Assembly (NCBI GenBank): GCA_009869945.1
Contig: WIXG01000143.1
Coordinates: forward strand, 115,141-179,140
Length of the DNA stretch: 64,000 bases
Reading direction: 5' to 3'
Origin: Mesaphorura yosii
Taxonomy: Eukaryota > Arthropoda > Collembola > Poduromorpha > Tullbergiidae
The position numbers were made by a program, and so were the translations under genes. The notes beneath the pieces are model-generated. The model was not told the origin of the DNA, made no database searches, and saw only the letters and a list, made by a program, of their open reading frames with translations. Every line of letters begins with the position of its first letter. The stretch's first letter is position 1. Positions 12,700 through 23,413 of this stretch are shown piece by piece.

Positions 12700-13802
12700 C
12701 TAAGAGAACATGATGAATCGAGAGCCGTATTTCGCATTCTCTGGTCTCTTGACGTCTGGCCCGGGCACTTCCGGTGTGGCGTCGGGATAAATTGGAGGAG
12801 GCTCACGGGCAGGCTTTGGTCTAGTTGTTTGATGGATACGGCCTTCAGTGAAGTACCCAATATGTGGACGCGCGAGGTCCATTTTCTCCATTACGCAAGT
12901 GTCGTATATTGCTTGAGTGTTGCGACAACTGAAAGTTCGAGAAAGTATCAAATTAGGCAAATTCAGACAACACTTTTTCTTTTTCTGTAATTGGTTTGTT
13001 CAAGGCTTTTCTGAATTGAGTGTCAACTAATGAAAACGCCAAGGCAATACAAACAGAAATTCAATTCCATCGAGTTAGTCGTTAGTTCACAATTCATCGT
13101 AAAGCGTTCATCGCTCGATCATAAAGTGTTGGACTATGAGTTGGAGGGATCAGCTGAATTTTTCGAAGTTTTAAGCCCTAAATACGGAAGGCACGATTTT
13201 GATGGCAGTTCACTTTGAGATTTTAGTTCTACATTCTATTCTAATGATCTAATTGGTGCGTGCGCTAGAGTACAGAAACTTCCGGGTTGTTTGTTCCAAC
13301 TTGGTCTACTTCGCCTTTGAATTATAGGTTGTTACTAAAAGTTGACTATTTTTAAAATAGTTTGCATGACTTAACACTGCCGCACTTCGTTCGAATAATG
13401 CTTCAATATGTCGTGATGCACTTACTATCTCATGTCTAATTTAGTGCTTGATTTGTCCAGACAAGTGGCATAGTTAGTAAATTCTTCAGCACAGTTCTTC
13501 TTCATCTTTTGAAAGAAGTCCATTGAGCACTTGGTGACAGCTTTACCCTCGTCAATACATTTTCGCGGATCCCGTTCCTCTTTTTTACACAACATAAATT
13601 CCTGTGCAAATACGAGATCATCAGTCTAGCATACTTACCAACAAACTTACACGTTTAAAGTTGAAATACTTACATTGTTAATTGCTTCGCAGCTCTTTCC
13701 AAGATGAAATGCACCGGCGACAAGAAAAGCTGCACTCAAGTTGATTTCTGGCACCGTAAGTTCTTCATCCGGTGGTAGGTATGTTTTATTCGTGATCACC
13801 AT
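12700..13802 (-). CDS. NDUFA8: NADH:ubiquinone oxidoreductase subunit A8
   Basis: Complement join 12700..12928, 13426..13601, 13674..13802, giving 177 residues, close to the usual length of about 170. NDUFA8 is an accessory subunit of mitochondrial complex I facing the intermembrane space. Four CX9C motifs are visible (CEAINNEFMLC, CIDEGKAVTKC, CAEEFTNYATC, CRNTQAIYDTC), the twin CHCH pattern oxidised by the Mia40 pathway. The C-terminal tail has the family blocks KIH/RIH, TRPKP and the ending YGSRF. The start ATG at 13800-13802 gives an N-terminus with the family's short acidic lead-in. The gene lies 385 bp downstream of the PTB-protein gene on the same strand. Confidence 0.95.
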
Positions 13803-14187
13803 GTTGAAATTAGTCCACAGTCCAGTGCCACTCCAACTGTTTTATTCACGAACGATTAACCTAAACTTACTCCAATTCGACGGATGTGGCAGTGGCAGAA
13901 GCCTCACGGCAGTCTCCGATCCCGATCTGGTGGAGTCGAATTAATTCAACCCAATTTTTATGCAGAGAATCGTAAACTCAACTTGAAACCTTCCGCCTTG
14001 CACACACAATAACAACACATGCGGAGACAGGATCATCGCACAACAGATCAAAGAGGCGTTCAATGAGACGATGGCAAAAAAGGTTCGATAGTGATGCTAC
14101 AACGAATTTGGAATTTATTAAAGCTTAGGAAGAAGTTCATGCTTGGATCAGAAAATATTAAATGACCGGATCTTCACTTCGTGCAGG
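13803..14187. other. Short spacer between NDUFA8 and the PTB-protein gene
   Basis: It holds the NDUFA8 promoter and the 3' end of the PTB gene. A minus-strand AATAAA (TTTATT at 14114-14119) lies about 70 nt after the PTB stop and is the likely polyadenylation signal. Nothing else is seen. Confidence 0.6.
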
Positions 14188-15327
14188 TTAAGCCTCCGAG
14201 TCATCAATGTCCGCTTGCATCTCCGCTTCTGATCTCAAATCAATGGCGAATTTGGCTGGTTTCTGAGCCTGCGTTTTCCCTGTCGCTACACTTTGGCTGA
14301 AAATCTGAAAAGCGCTGGCCAAAGCGTATGTAAGGTTCTTGGCAGTGTCCCTCGTGTCCGTGACAAACGCGTGGCAGCGGAAAGGCGATGACTGATTTTG
14401 ACCACTGGAAACTGAAACATTGCCTTCGCTCTGACTCTCGCCGGCTCCCGAGCTGGCCTTCGCAGTTGAATCGGGTTTCACAACGATCATCGCAAACACG
14501 CGTGTGTAAACTAGATCTTGAACCCCGTAAGATATCGACTGGATTGCGAATTTGCCATTTGGGAAGTTTTTGTTTGTGTTCTGTGGCATTGGTCCAACAA
14601 CGATTCCATCCTCAACCACCTCCAGCTTAAGTAGAGGCAGGGCTTTGGCCTTGCTCGTGGAAAGCAGCCGTTTTGCATCGGCCACCATTTCGTCTACGGG
14701 TTTACGCGTATACTTAATGCCCCATAAGTTTGTAGTTTCGCGAAATCCCAAATATTTCACGACGAATCGCTGAAAAATGAATCGACCATTGTTGAATGCT
14801 AACGTAAAAACCAGTAGAATGTCTTCACTTACCTGTGGGAGCTGAATGTCTGTACCGACGACCATGCCTCGATCTACCTTCTCTTTCGGAACACGAGAGG
14901 ATCCAGATTTTCCCGACCCGGAGCTCTTGATCGATGAAGAGTCACTCACAATACGCTTGTGCTTCAGCATTGGGGCGCTGTTGCTATCCGGGGGCTTCAG
15001 CAGATCACTATTTCCTTCTTTAGCCGAATCTGTTGCCTCTTCTCTCTCTGTGCAGGAACAAAATTAAAAGTCAGTGTTAGCCTACCTGCATTGCAACATG
15101 TGCAGATTCTACTTGGGTTCTGACAATGACAATGATAATGCAATTTATTGTTTCTATGTTCTGTAGCATCAGAATAGCATCAAAAAGAGAATAGCGGAAA
15201 CGGATGTCATGTCTGCCTTGTCTGCGCGAGTCGGAGTCAGGGTGGGACAATTACCTGTGTGCACTCCTGCTTTCCTGTACTCACCATTTTTCTCCAACTT
15301 TTCATTGTGTCCAAACTCATCATCCAT
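14188..15327 (-). CDS. PTB/PID-domain adaptor-like protein
   Basis: Complement join 14188..14769, 14833..15047, 15285..15327, giving 279 residues. The N-terminal 80 residues are polar and Ser/Lys-rich. From residue 87 the sequence RFVVKYLG looks like the first strand of a phosphotyrosine-binding/PID fold. It is followed by LWGIKYTRKPVDEMV, a Leu/Val-rich core (LPLLKLEVVEDGIVV), a VFAMIVV strand and the block FRCHAFVTD with a long amphipathic C-terminal helix (ALASAFQIF). A Ser/Gly/Gln-rich loop of about 30 residues interrupts the domain before FRCHAF. PTB proteins bind NPxY-type tails or lipids, so this is probably a cytoplasmic adaptor; I do not recognise the exact family. The 63-nt second intron is stop-free and in frame, so an unspliced read adds 21 residues after residue 86. 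Confidence 0.8.
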
Positions 15328-16267
15328 GCTGCGATGTCACTGCAAACTGTTGTCGATGCCAAAGTAGCGTGAACTTCAATTTAATCGCTTTGTGAATTGA
15401 ATAGAAGTTAATATAAATCGAAATAATTTAGAATAGCGAAATTATTAACGTAAATAACTTTGCTCGGCAATGTCACCACCACCAGAACGAACAAGCCGAA
15501 AGTTTTTCCCATTGCATGAAGTATTCATTGCTAGAATTCAGTTGAAATACGGTACCGAAAAGATAAAAGTGCCATTTTACTTGTATAGTTGCCTCTTATC
15601 TTATCTCTTACGTAATATGCGTCAATCGATACTTCGATGCTTGTAAATGCATTCTGTGGCTCATTCGCTCATTCCTTACCGGCTAAATTGACAAGTCTCA
15701 TTTAAGGCGTCCATTATGCAGTCAAGCTTTGAACGAAGTCTTCAAGCCTTATAAACCACGATTTAATTATTTATTGACCAGATGAGCTGCATACTGCACC
15801 GGCCCTGGAAATAACTCCACGATTAAACTTCTTCAGAGTAACCTTATAAGCTTTCGACGGTATTCCAAGCGGCGTAGTCCTCAAGTCTCAATCTCAATCA
15901 GCAATAAATTATCATGGTCTTGATGTTCAAGTCATTTGTTCATGACAGCATTTACTTACATATTTAATTTCATGCTTCGTGCTCGTGTTCACGACCATCC
16001 TCCATCATAGAACAGACAGAATTTTAATTGTCAATTGTGACAACTCTCAAAGGAGGACAAGCTTAACGTGCAAGTCGGCGACAAAATTCGCTTTCCTTTC
16101 GTTCATTGCGTTTGTAATTCATATCTCACTTCATAGCGCACGCAGCACGCTTTCTCTCGCACCTGAGAATCAGAAGGCCAGAGGGATTTGTTATTTCTTC
16201 CTATCATTTGAACCGCAGAATAAGGCATTTGCGCTTCAGTAACCTCCTTACATAGTTATTAATTGCG

Positions 16268-16895
16268 TGGTCAGACACTTGGCGGAAAGCAACTTGGCGG
16301 AGTGACACTTCGCGGAATTTTTTCCCCGAATAGTCTTTTGGCTGACTGAACTTTTGACCGAATAGAAACTTAGCTGAAGTATGTTCAAATGAGTTGCCTG
16401 AAGGGTAAAATGCAGATGCAGTTGCACTGCGATTGCATGATACGCCATTTTTATGCATTTCATGTTCATATTATGTCATTCTTGTGTGAGTGGTGATAAA
16501 GTGCAGACGTCGAAAAGCAGAAAATGGTGGTGGAAGCAAAGAAACTTGCGACTGAGGATATCAACATGCCGATCCGCGATATTGTGGCGAGAATAGAAGG
16601 AATGATGGCTGCAGATCGGACTGTGGCACCAGTTCTGGGACTCACCTCTAGCGTTAAGCGCACAGTCAGACATAATTTCTTAAACATTTTTTTATGTTTT
16701 AATTTTTGATGAAATAATGATTTGATCTGATTTGTGGTCCAAATGTTAAATAAATAAATTTTTTGACTCCTTTCAAAGACAGTCGGCTAAGTGTCCATTC
16801 GGCCAAAAGTTTAGTCAGCCAAAAGATCATCCTGGGAAAAAATTCCGCGAAGTGTCACTCCGCCAAGCTGTTTTTCCGCCAAATGCCCTAGCACC
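16268..16895. mobile_element. Mutator-like (MULE) foldback miniature transposon
   Basis: The 628-bp element is bounded by a perfect 10-bp duplication ATTAATTGCG at 16258-16267 and 16896-16905. Inverted arms of about 110 bp (16268-16380, 16785-16895) are built of degenerate words such as CTTGGCGGA, CTTCGCGGA, CTTTTGGCTGA and CTTAGCTGA. A 9-10-bp duplication and long arms fit the Mutator superfamily. The interior encodes a remnant (about 16491-16706) that resembles the segment following the FLYWCH zinc finger in MULE-associated proteins. No transposase core is present, so it is non-autonomous. Confidence 0.8.
16491..16709 (+). pseudogene. FLYWCH/MULE-associated protein remnant inside the miniature transposon
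   Basis: After two in-frame stops the frame reads through about 72 codons to TGA. It includes DVEKQKMVVEAKK, then MPIRDIVARIEG and a basic end VKRTVRHN. This order of an acidic-basic helix, a P-x-x-I-V helix and a K-R-x-x-R-x helix is like the region just C-terminal to FLYWCH fingers in Mutator-type elements. The finger itself is absent. The assignment rests on recollected family resemblance only. Confidence 0.45.
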
Positions 16896-19507
16896 ATTAA
16901 TTGCGGTTAATTGGTTAACTCTCGTACGCAGTCTTCAAGCTCCAATTCAAATTTGTCTCGAGTTGAGTCATACGCGGATGGAGAACTGCTCGTGCTCAAG
17001 TAAGTTGCGAATTATGTGTCAAGTGGAGTATTAAGAGCTCTCAATTCGACAATGTATGTGAGTTAATTGTAATAGCACTCTTATTATTAGGTAACCCATG
17101 CTGGCGCTGGCGGCTGGGCTGCAAGGAACAATGGAATGGATTGCCTTCTGCCTGAATGGATGGGAAATTATTTTTCTACTACGAGGCACGACAAGCATAC
17201 GCGTATAAGAACGGCAACAATACAATTAAGAGTACGAGCATAGTTCCTTAATGCTTAATACAAATTACTTGCCAGCAATGCTTAAGGATATTAGAATATC
17301 GCATTACGAATTGCATAAGTGAACGTGTTCGTGTATCTCGACTCGTGTTTGCGTTTGTGGTTCTCTCATTGTTGCAAGTTGCGAGTAAAAATACCCATTC
17401 AACGACCAGTGGCAGTAGTCAAGTAGTGCAGCAGCAGTGGCCAAGTGGTTGTTGGAAGAAAGAGAAGGGGTGGCCAATTTCTTCATTGCTCGTGCTCGTA
17501 TCACCCCGTCCTCATCATCAGCATCTCACTATCATCTATCATCATCAACTTTACTTTTATTCTCTGCAACAATTCACTGCAAGTGCAACAATTACGATTA
17601 TACTCTGCAAAAGTGCATTTCGAGCCTAAACATCGACTGTCGACTTCAACTTCTTCTTCAAACCTCCTCGTGAGCCTGTCGTGCTGTGAGTCGTGATTAC
17701 GATAAATCAATAATCAATATTTAATCAAGTCGGGCTCCTCGATTCAGATTCTGATGTAATATCACGCAAGTGTCTCAGGCTCAAGCTTCAACGCAGAACA
17801 CAAGACAAGAGCGATGTGATAGCATTAATTCAGCGTTCATTCTTCATTCATTGCAATTGCTCGTTGGATTGGAATTCGCTAGTTCCTGAACTCGTCATCG
17901 ACTGGATCGCAGGACAAAAAGTCGCAGAAGGCAAAAGGACAGAAACTATCACTTTCATCTGGCTCGCAAGAAACTGGTGTTGGTGCTCAGGCTTGGCGTT
18001 GCTCATGTGTGGCTAAAGTTAAATTAATTCTTAATGCCATGAGTGTGTGCATCGTGGATTACTGCGTGAGACACTTGGACTATTGGAACGCAGCAGCAGC
18101 AGCAACAATCTACTCAACCTTGTCGTTGTCGTCCTACTGTAACAAGTAAAAGGGTAAGTTGTAACTTGGTAGGTGTTGGATAGTTAATTGCAGTAAAAAA
18201 TTAAAGGACAAAGAAATCCCAGCCTCTGTGCCTTGTTCTGCGCGTGGACCGTGGCGTGGCTGATCTCTTGGGAGCTTGGGAGCCGTGACTGACTGTTTAC
18301 GACGTGGTAAATTCCATTGCAAGGCAAAAAGTGAGATCCACATCCAGGGCTTTCGTTTTCATTTTTGTCCGAGGACAAATTTGATATTTTGTGCAGCGCA
18401 GTGCACAAGATGAACTAGTTTTCATGCAACCATGAATGAGCAGTGTAGTGCAGTTGTGAGGTACTGATGATCACCGGAGAAACTTTCTCTCTCATCTCAA
18501 TGTAACGTAGCTATGCTCGTACAGTAGCAATAGCTGATGCTGACGCAGAAGTGGCCATGCGAAACACCTTTACAGCTTATTCAGTACAGAGATTTTTATA
18601 ATTATAAAAAGAATCATCTGTCTGCATCTCGCTTACGTTTTGCGTTCACCTTGCCTTCCTTGCCTTGCATTGTTGCTCTTATCTGCATCTTGCTGCTCTA
18701 TCTCAACCAGAGCAGAGCAGCAGAGTCGGGCGAGCAAGTGAACGAACAAGTGAAATGGATATCATTATGTTAATGCCAGAGACCATTTCATTTTGTGGGC
18801 AACCTTCAGTGCGTAACTCCTTTTCTACAGCCTCTGGCAATTACAAGACTCGTGCTTGGCTTGGCTGTTGTTACGCAAAATTAACATTGTTCGATTACAT
18901 TTGGTTGTTCATGCTTTAAAGCAAAGCGATGCAATGAGACAATGTGCGCAGCGCACATTAGAGTTTATTAGCTTTCGTTTCACACAAGCGAGAACCAGAA
19001 TTATCGCATGTAATCAGACGTAAACGTGAGATACAAGCACGATTCACAATGACCTGCGAAGCGATGCGAATGTGATGGCCTTTACGAAGGAATTTCTTGG
19101 TCGAAATGCGTCAAGCTCAGCCTGAGACTAGATTTCTGTAGTATGTGAAGTAATTTCGCTCCAGCATAGCAGCCATGTGAAGACGTGAACTTCTCATACA
19201 TGTGAAATTTCGGCTTTTACTGCGTCACACTGCCGCTGAGAAATTCAAGGCTGGAAGATGAAATACGAATGGTCGATTAAGATACAAGATTGCAGTTTCT
19301 TCATGCTTAATTCAATGTTCAGTCTTGGTTTTATAGTGTGAACAGAATTATTGTGAAAGACTTGTCTTTCATTTAGTGCTTGACATGGTCAAGTTTATGA
19401 TTTTTTGGACTCCATGATTAAGATCAGTGCCGGCATGTGCAGTGATTCGAAGCCTTGTCCATTTGCTTACTTAATTCCTCATTGGTTTTGTGTGAATCTT
19501 CACAGGA

Positions 19508-22106
19508 ATGAGAATGGGAAGGAGAAGAGCCAAAGGAATTGCTTCTGGTGGACACAGGCACCTCTTTTTATCCGTCTTGGCTTCCTTGTTCCGTAAGTTC
19601 CTTGATTACAATTTCCCCATTTAGTTTCGGTCCACTTTACACGTACCACGATTGCGAATAAAAAGTCAACGGCACCTCTTGCAGTGTTGAGCATAACATT
19701 GGTCCTCTGTGAAGAAGAAACCGGCGGCGAAGCAGCAGACAGCGAAGGCTCAGGCAAGAATGAAACGGAACCATGGAACCGGACGGGCATTCCTCAAATT
19801 GACTATGTCAACGATCCGAATCTGCCCCGAGAGCTGAACGGCTACAATTTGTCAACGTATCCATTCTTGAACAAAGTTCCGACAGGCCTCAACTTCTCGT
19901 GCGATGGGCTGAAAGACGGATTCTACGCAAGCATCGAGTATAAATGCCAAGTACGTAAAACAGTAACGCTTGTGACACTGACACGGAATTCATTTTCATT
20001 TCTTTTAATTGTCACGTGCGTAAGGATAATTTTGATTTTGATCTGCAGTTGTATCATCATTGCCTTTTCGGAACGCGTTATGATTTCTTGTGTGCCAATT
20101 ACACTGCCTTTGACCAACGAACGTTCATCTGCACGTTTGTCTCGGACGTTGACTGTCCAAACTCTGCGAAGTTCTTTCACAGGTGATAATTAAATCTTTG
20201 CAGTGTGAAGTAGTCCGTAAATTACAAAGCCTTTGATGACTTCTAAGTGAATTTTTGTGTGTGAAGGAATGAAGCGTTGTACGTGGCTTCAACCACCACG
20301 ACCGTCGCACCTCAAATCAGTTCGGGACGGCGAGTTCGTCCAGCCGTGGTGCAGCCAATAGAAAAAGAATTGGATGAATCAGAGCAAGAGGAACTGTTGC
20401 CAATACAGAGGAAGAATCACCGAACTCGTCCTAAGGGAGATGTCGAAGAAAGAAGGCCTGCCTGGCGCAGAAGGTGTGGCCCTCGGCGGGGCAGACGATG
20501 TCGGAGACCTCGCCCGCGTCCCGTCTACTATGATTATGATGATTATTATGACGAATACGACACTGGACGGCAAAACAGATATCAAGACTACGAATACTAT
20601 GAAGAGGAATTGGACCCACCAGAACGGCCAGCGAAATCCGAGAAAAAGAAGCAAACAACACCAGCTCCAGCACAGAGTACAACGACTACACGAAAGACTG
20701 TCACCACGACCACGGAAGCGCCAATGGAAGAGGAGTTTGATCCAGTGCAAGTGCTGACAAATCGGGAAAAGATATTTTCACAAGGAAGATCACCGCCGAG
20801 GATCAGACCGCCAGTGCCCAGAAAAGAAAAGGCGAAATACGACGCAATTCATGGACGGAAGAGCAGTCCCCAGCCATCAACAACCACAGCGCGCGTTCCA
20901 GAGCCGGAACTGGAGTCTGAGTACGAGTACTACGACGATATCGAAGAGACGAAGCCGGTCGTGACTGAACCACCTTCAAAAGCTAAACAGTTGTCATACA
21001 AACCGGCAAAGACGACAAAAGCGACAACCACCACCACTACAACAACGACTACGACAACCTCGCCACCACTTTACGAATACGAGTACGACGATTATGAAGA
21101 GGAGAAGGTAACAAGTCCTCCAACGTCAACGACTACCACACGCAAGCCAGCGAAAAAGTTCGGGCCAAGAAGATCTCAGGACACGACGTTGGTGGACAAT
21201 CATTTCAGCAGCAGCGCAATTCCGGCCACCGCTCACGATCAAATAAACTCAGCACTCGAGTCTCCCAGCCGTATACCTTCACTGCGGCAGCCGTATCTGA
21301 ATCGCCCACGCCCTAATTCTATAACTGTTGCTACTGCGAGCCCTCACACAACTCTTCCAAATAATATTTATGACACCATCAACAACGCTGATTATGTGCA
21401 AGATACAGAAGCAGGCCTCGAGTCGTCTACGCCGAGGCAGCAACGATTCTGGCAACGGAATCCAACACCAACGTCAATCATGACGTCCACGACTCCTTTG
21501 ATTCCTGGTCAGTACTTGAACATAGTTCAATTCAACAGTTTGCTCTGATTCGATTTCTGATTGGTCTTATGTTTTATGAATACAGATTACATGGCATACC
21601 AAGAGACTGCGATTCCTCGCCGGTATGGCCAAAGCCAGCGATCCCAGTCTCGACCCGAGTATTCAGGTCGAGAATACTCCCAGACGCAGCCACAAACCCA
21701 GCCGCAGTCAGATGACTACTACAATACTCAATCGGATGATCCACGCAGTTACTCCCATAGCATGGAGCCAAGTTACTCGACATCGCATGTGACCCGGTCG
21801 CAGTCACACAGGCGGAGGCAGCCAACGGCGCCCGACGACGAATCACAAACATATGTTCGACCCTCCGTGAAGCCACAGTTCATATCATTGATGCAGGATC
21901 ACGAAGATACGTACTACCAGCCCCGAATGGCACCAACTCAGAATATTCACGTACAAATGACTCCGAACTACGCCATCTCCGAGAGCAACATGATGGGAGC
22001 CCTGCTCAGTCAATACAAACCCATTCGGTCAGGTCACAGTCAAAGCCACAGCCACAGTCGCGTGGTCAGCCCGTTTCCTGTTTACCTCAGGCCGTACAGG
22101 AAATAG
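19508..22106 (+). CDS. CPAP1-like single chitin-binding-domain cuticle protein with Tyr/Arg-rich tail
   Basis: Join 19508..19592, 19685..19950, 20049..20182, 20267..21507, 21586..22106, giving 748 residues. A hydrophobic signal sequence (about residues 18-38) leads to a spacer with PQIDYVNDPNLPRELNGYN. One peritrophin-A/CBM14 domain follows with six Cys at 101, 116, 122, 132, 145 and 153, spaced as in CPAP1 proteins and with the aromatic residues expected to contact chitin. The remaining 580 residues are low complexity: an Arg-rich stretch (RRRCGPRRGRRCRRPRPRP), several Tyr/Asp/Glu runs such as YYDYDDYYDEYD, a poly-Thr run and a Gln/Ser/Arg-rich end. A secreted chitin-bound protein whose tyrosines could be cross-linked is inferred. 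The donor after exon 4 is GTCAGT. An AATAAA occurs 220 nt after the stop. Confidence 0.86.
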
Positions 22107-23413
22107 AGACAGTGAGAATGCTTCCAATCCAATGTTGCACCAGATGACCATGGCCCCTGATATTTCGATCAGTTGTCGCGATCACAACCTCACGCAGAAT
22201 GCAGAAGCCGCAACCTAAAATCACGCGAGACGCGAGCATGAAGTGAGACCCAAACGAAGACTTTATTATTTTTATTTATTTTGTACTTGGAACTTCGAAT
22301 TAAGCTCAAGTTGACACAAATAAGAAATAAATGCTTGGATACGTCCGGAAGTTGTATCGAATGACTGAGTTAGTTTAGAATTATCCGTAAATAGAATTAA
22401 CTGGTATGATGAACTAGAATTAAAGTTATGATCGTTTTATGACAGCAATCAGCACGGCCGTCTTTCATTTGTCATACACCTCGCAGCATTCATGATTCAT
22501 GAGATAGAAATCCTTTGGGCATGAATTATTTTGGAATCACTGCATCATCAAACTTCACTTCTCGTTGTGCGTGGGACTTGACTTTGACTTAGACTGGGGT
22601 TCTGGGACAGGCACTGTGGAACGGATCTCAGCCATGACTGCATTGACTCCGCTGCCTGCCTGTGCTATGGGAATGCATGGGAAGAAGATAACGTGCGCGT
22701 GCTGAAGTACGTGCGAAATTCAAAGGCCATGTACTTTTTAGTAGACAATACATTGAAGTCAAGGCTGGCAGCCTTTATTGTAGCCGTAACCGTACTTCCA
22801 ATGCACAATGCAGTAGTATCATTGTACCACCCAATTTTATCATTTAGAAAGTACGAGTGGAATTTTTGAACTATACTGCACCTGAACTGCTGAGCAGTGC
22901 AGCAAGTCAAGTAGTAATAGAGATCGTTAATTACGTTAATTAAATCAACTGTGAATGGTTGCCGTAATCGAGGTTGTAGTTCCCAAAAACCGCATTTTTG
23001 TAGGCAAGCTTCTAATTCTGTAGTTGTGTTAGCTTTAGTGTGGAAATTCGATCGTGATGGTAAATGGCAATACAAAAATAGGAAGTTATAATTTAATTGA
23101 CAAGTGACGACATCAAGAATCAGAAACACTGATCAACCTACCAAGAATTTGAACGAATTTGCCAGATGTGGTATCCAGTCGACCGAGTTTAGCTGAGCCG
23201 TCCCACCGACTATATTTGGAAGATCACAATCCATTTGCAGTGACACTCCTCGGATGATTTGATGTTCCTACTATTATCATTGCAAGGTGACAAGGTGAGT
23301 TTCATTGGTGATGAGACTGTCAAGATTTCGCCCATTCCCTTCAGTTGTCTTTCCCTTATTGCAGTTACGGGGTTAGGGTCAGCGAAATTACCCCAAACCG
23401 GACCCAATACTAG
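22107..23413. other. Spacer and 5' leader of PIP5K1
   Basis: No coding sequence is seen. A donor-like AAG/GTGAGT at about 23292 and an acceptor-like TTGCAG ending near 23364 could bound a 5' UTR intron of the PIP5K1 gene, whose ATG follows at 23414. Confidence 0.45.
22326..22331 (+). promoter_or_regulatory. Polyadenylation signal of the CPAP1-like gene
   Basis: AATAAA lies 220 nt after the stop codon in an A/T-rich stretch, the only good candidate before the next gene. Confidence 0.6.

Larger units (their letters stand above)
15328..19507. other. Intergenic region between the divergent PTB and CPAP1-like genes
   Basis: No coding gene is recognised. It contains a Mutator-type miniature transposon (16268-16895) and the promoters of the two divergent neighbours. 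An acceptor-like TTCACAG at 19500-19506, immediately before the CPAP1-like start codon, suggests a spliced 5' UTR whose upstream exon lies somewhere in this stretch. Confidence 0.55.
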
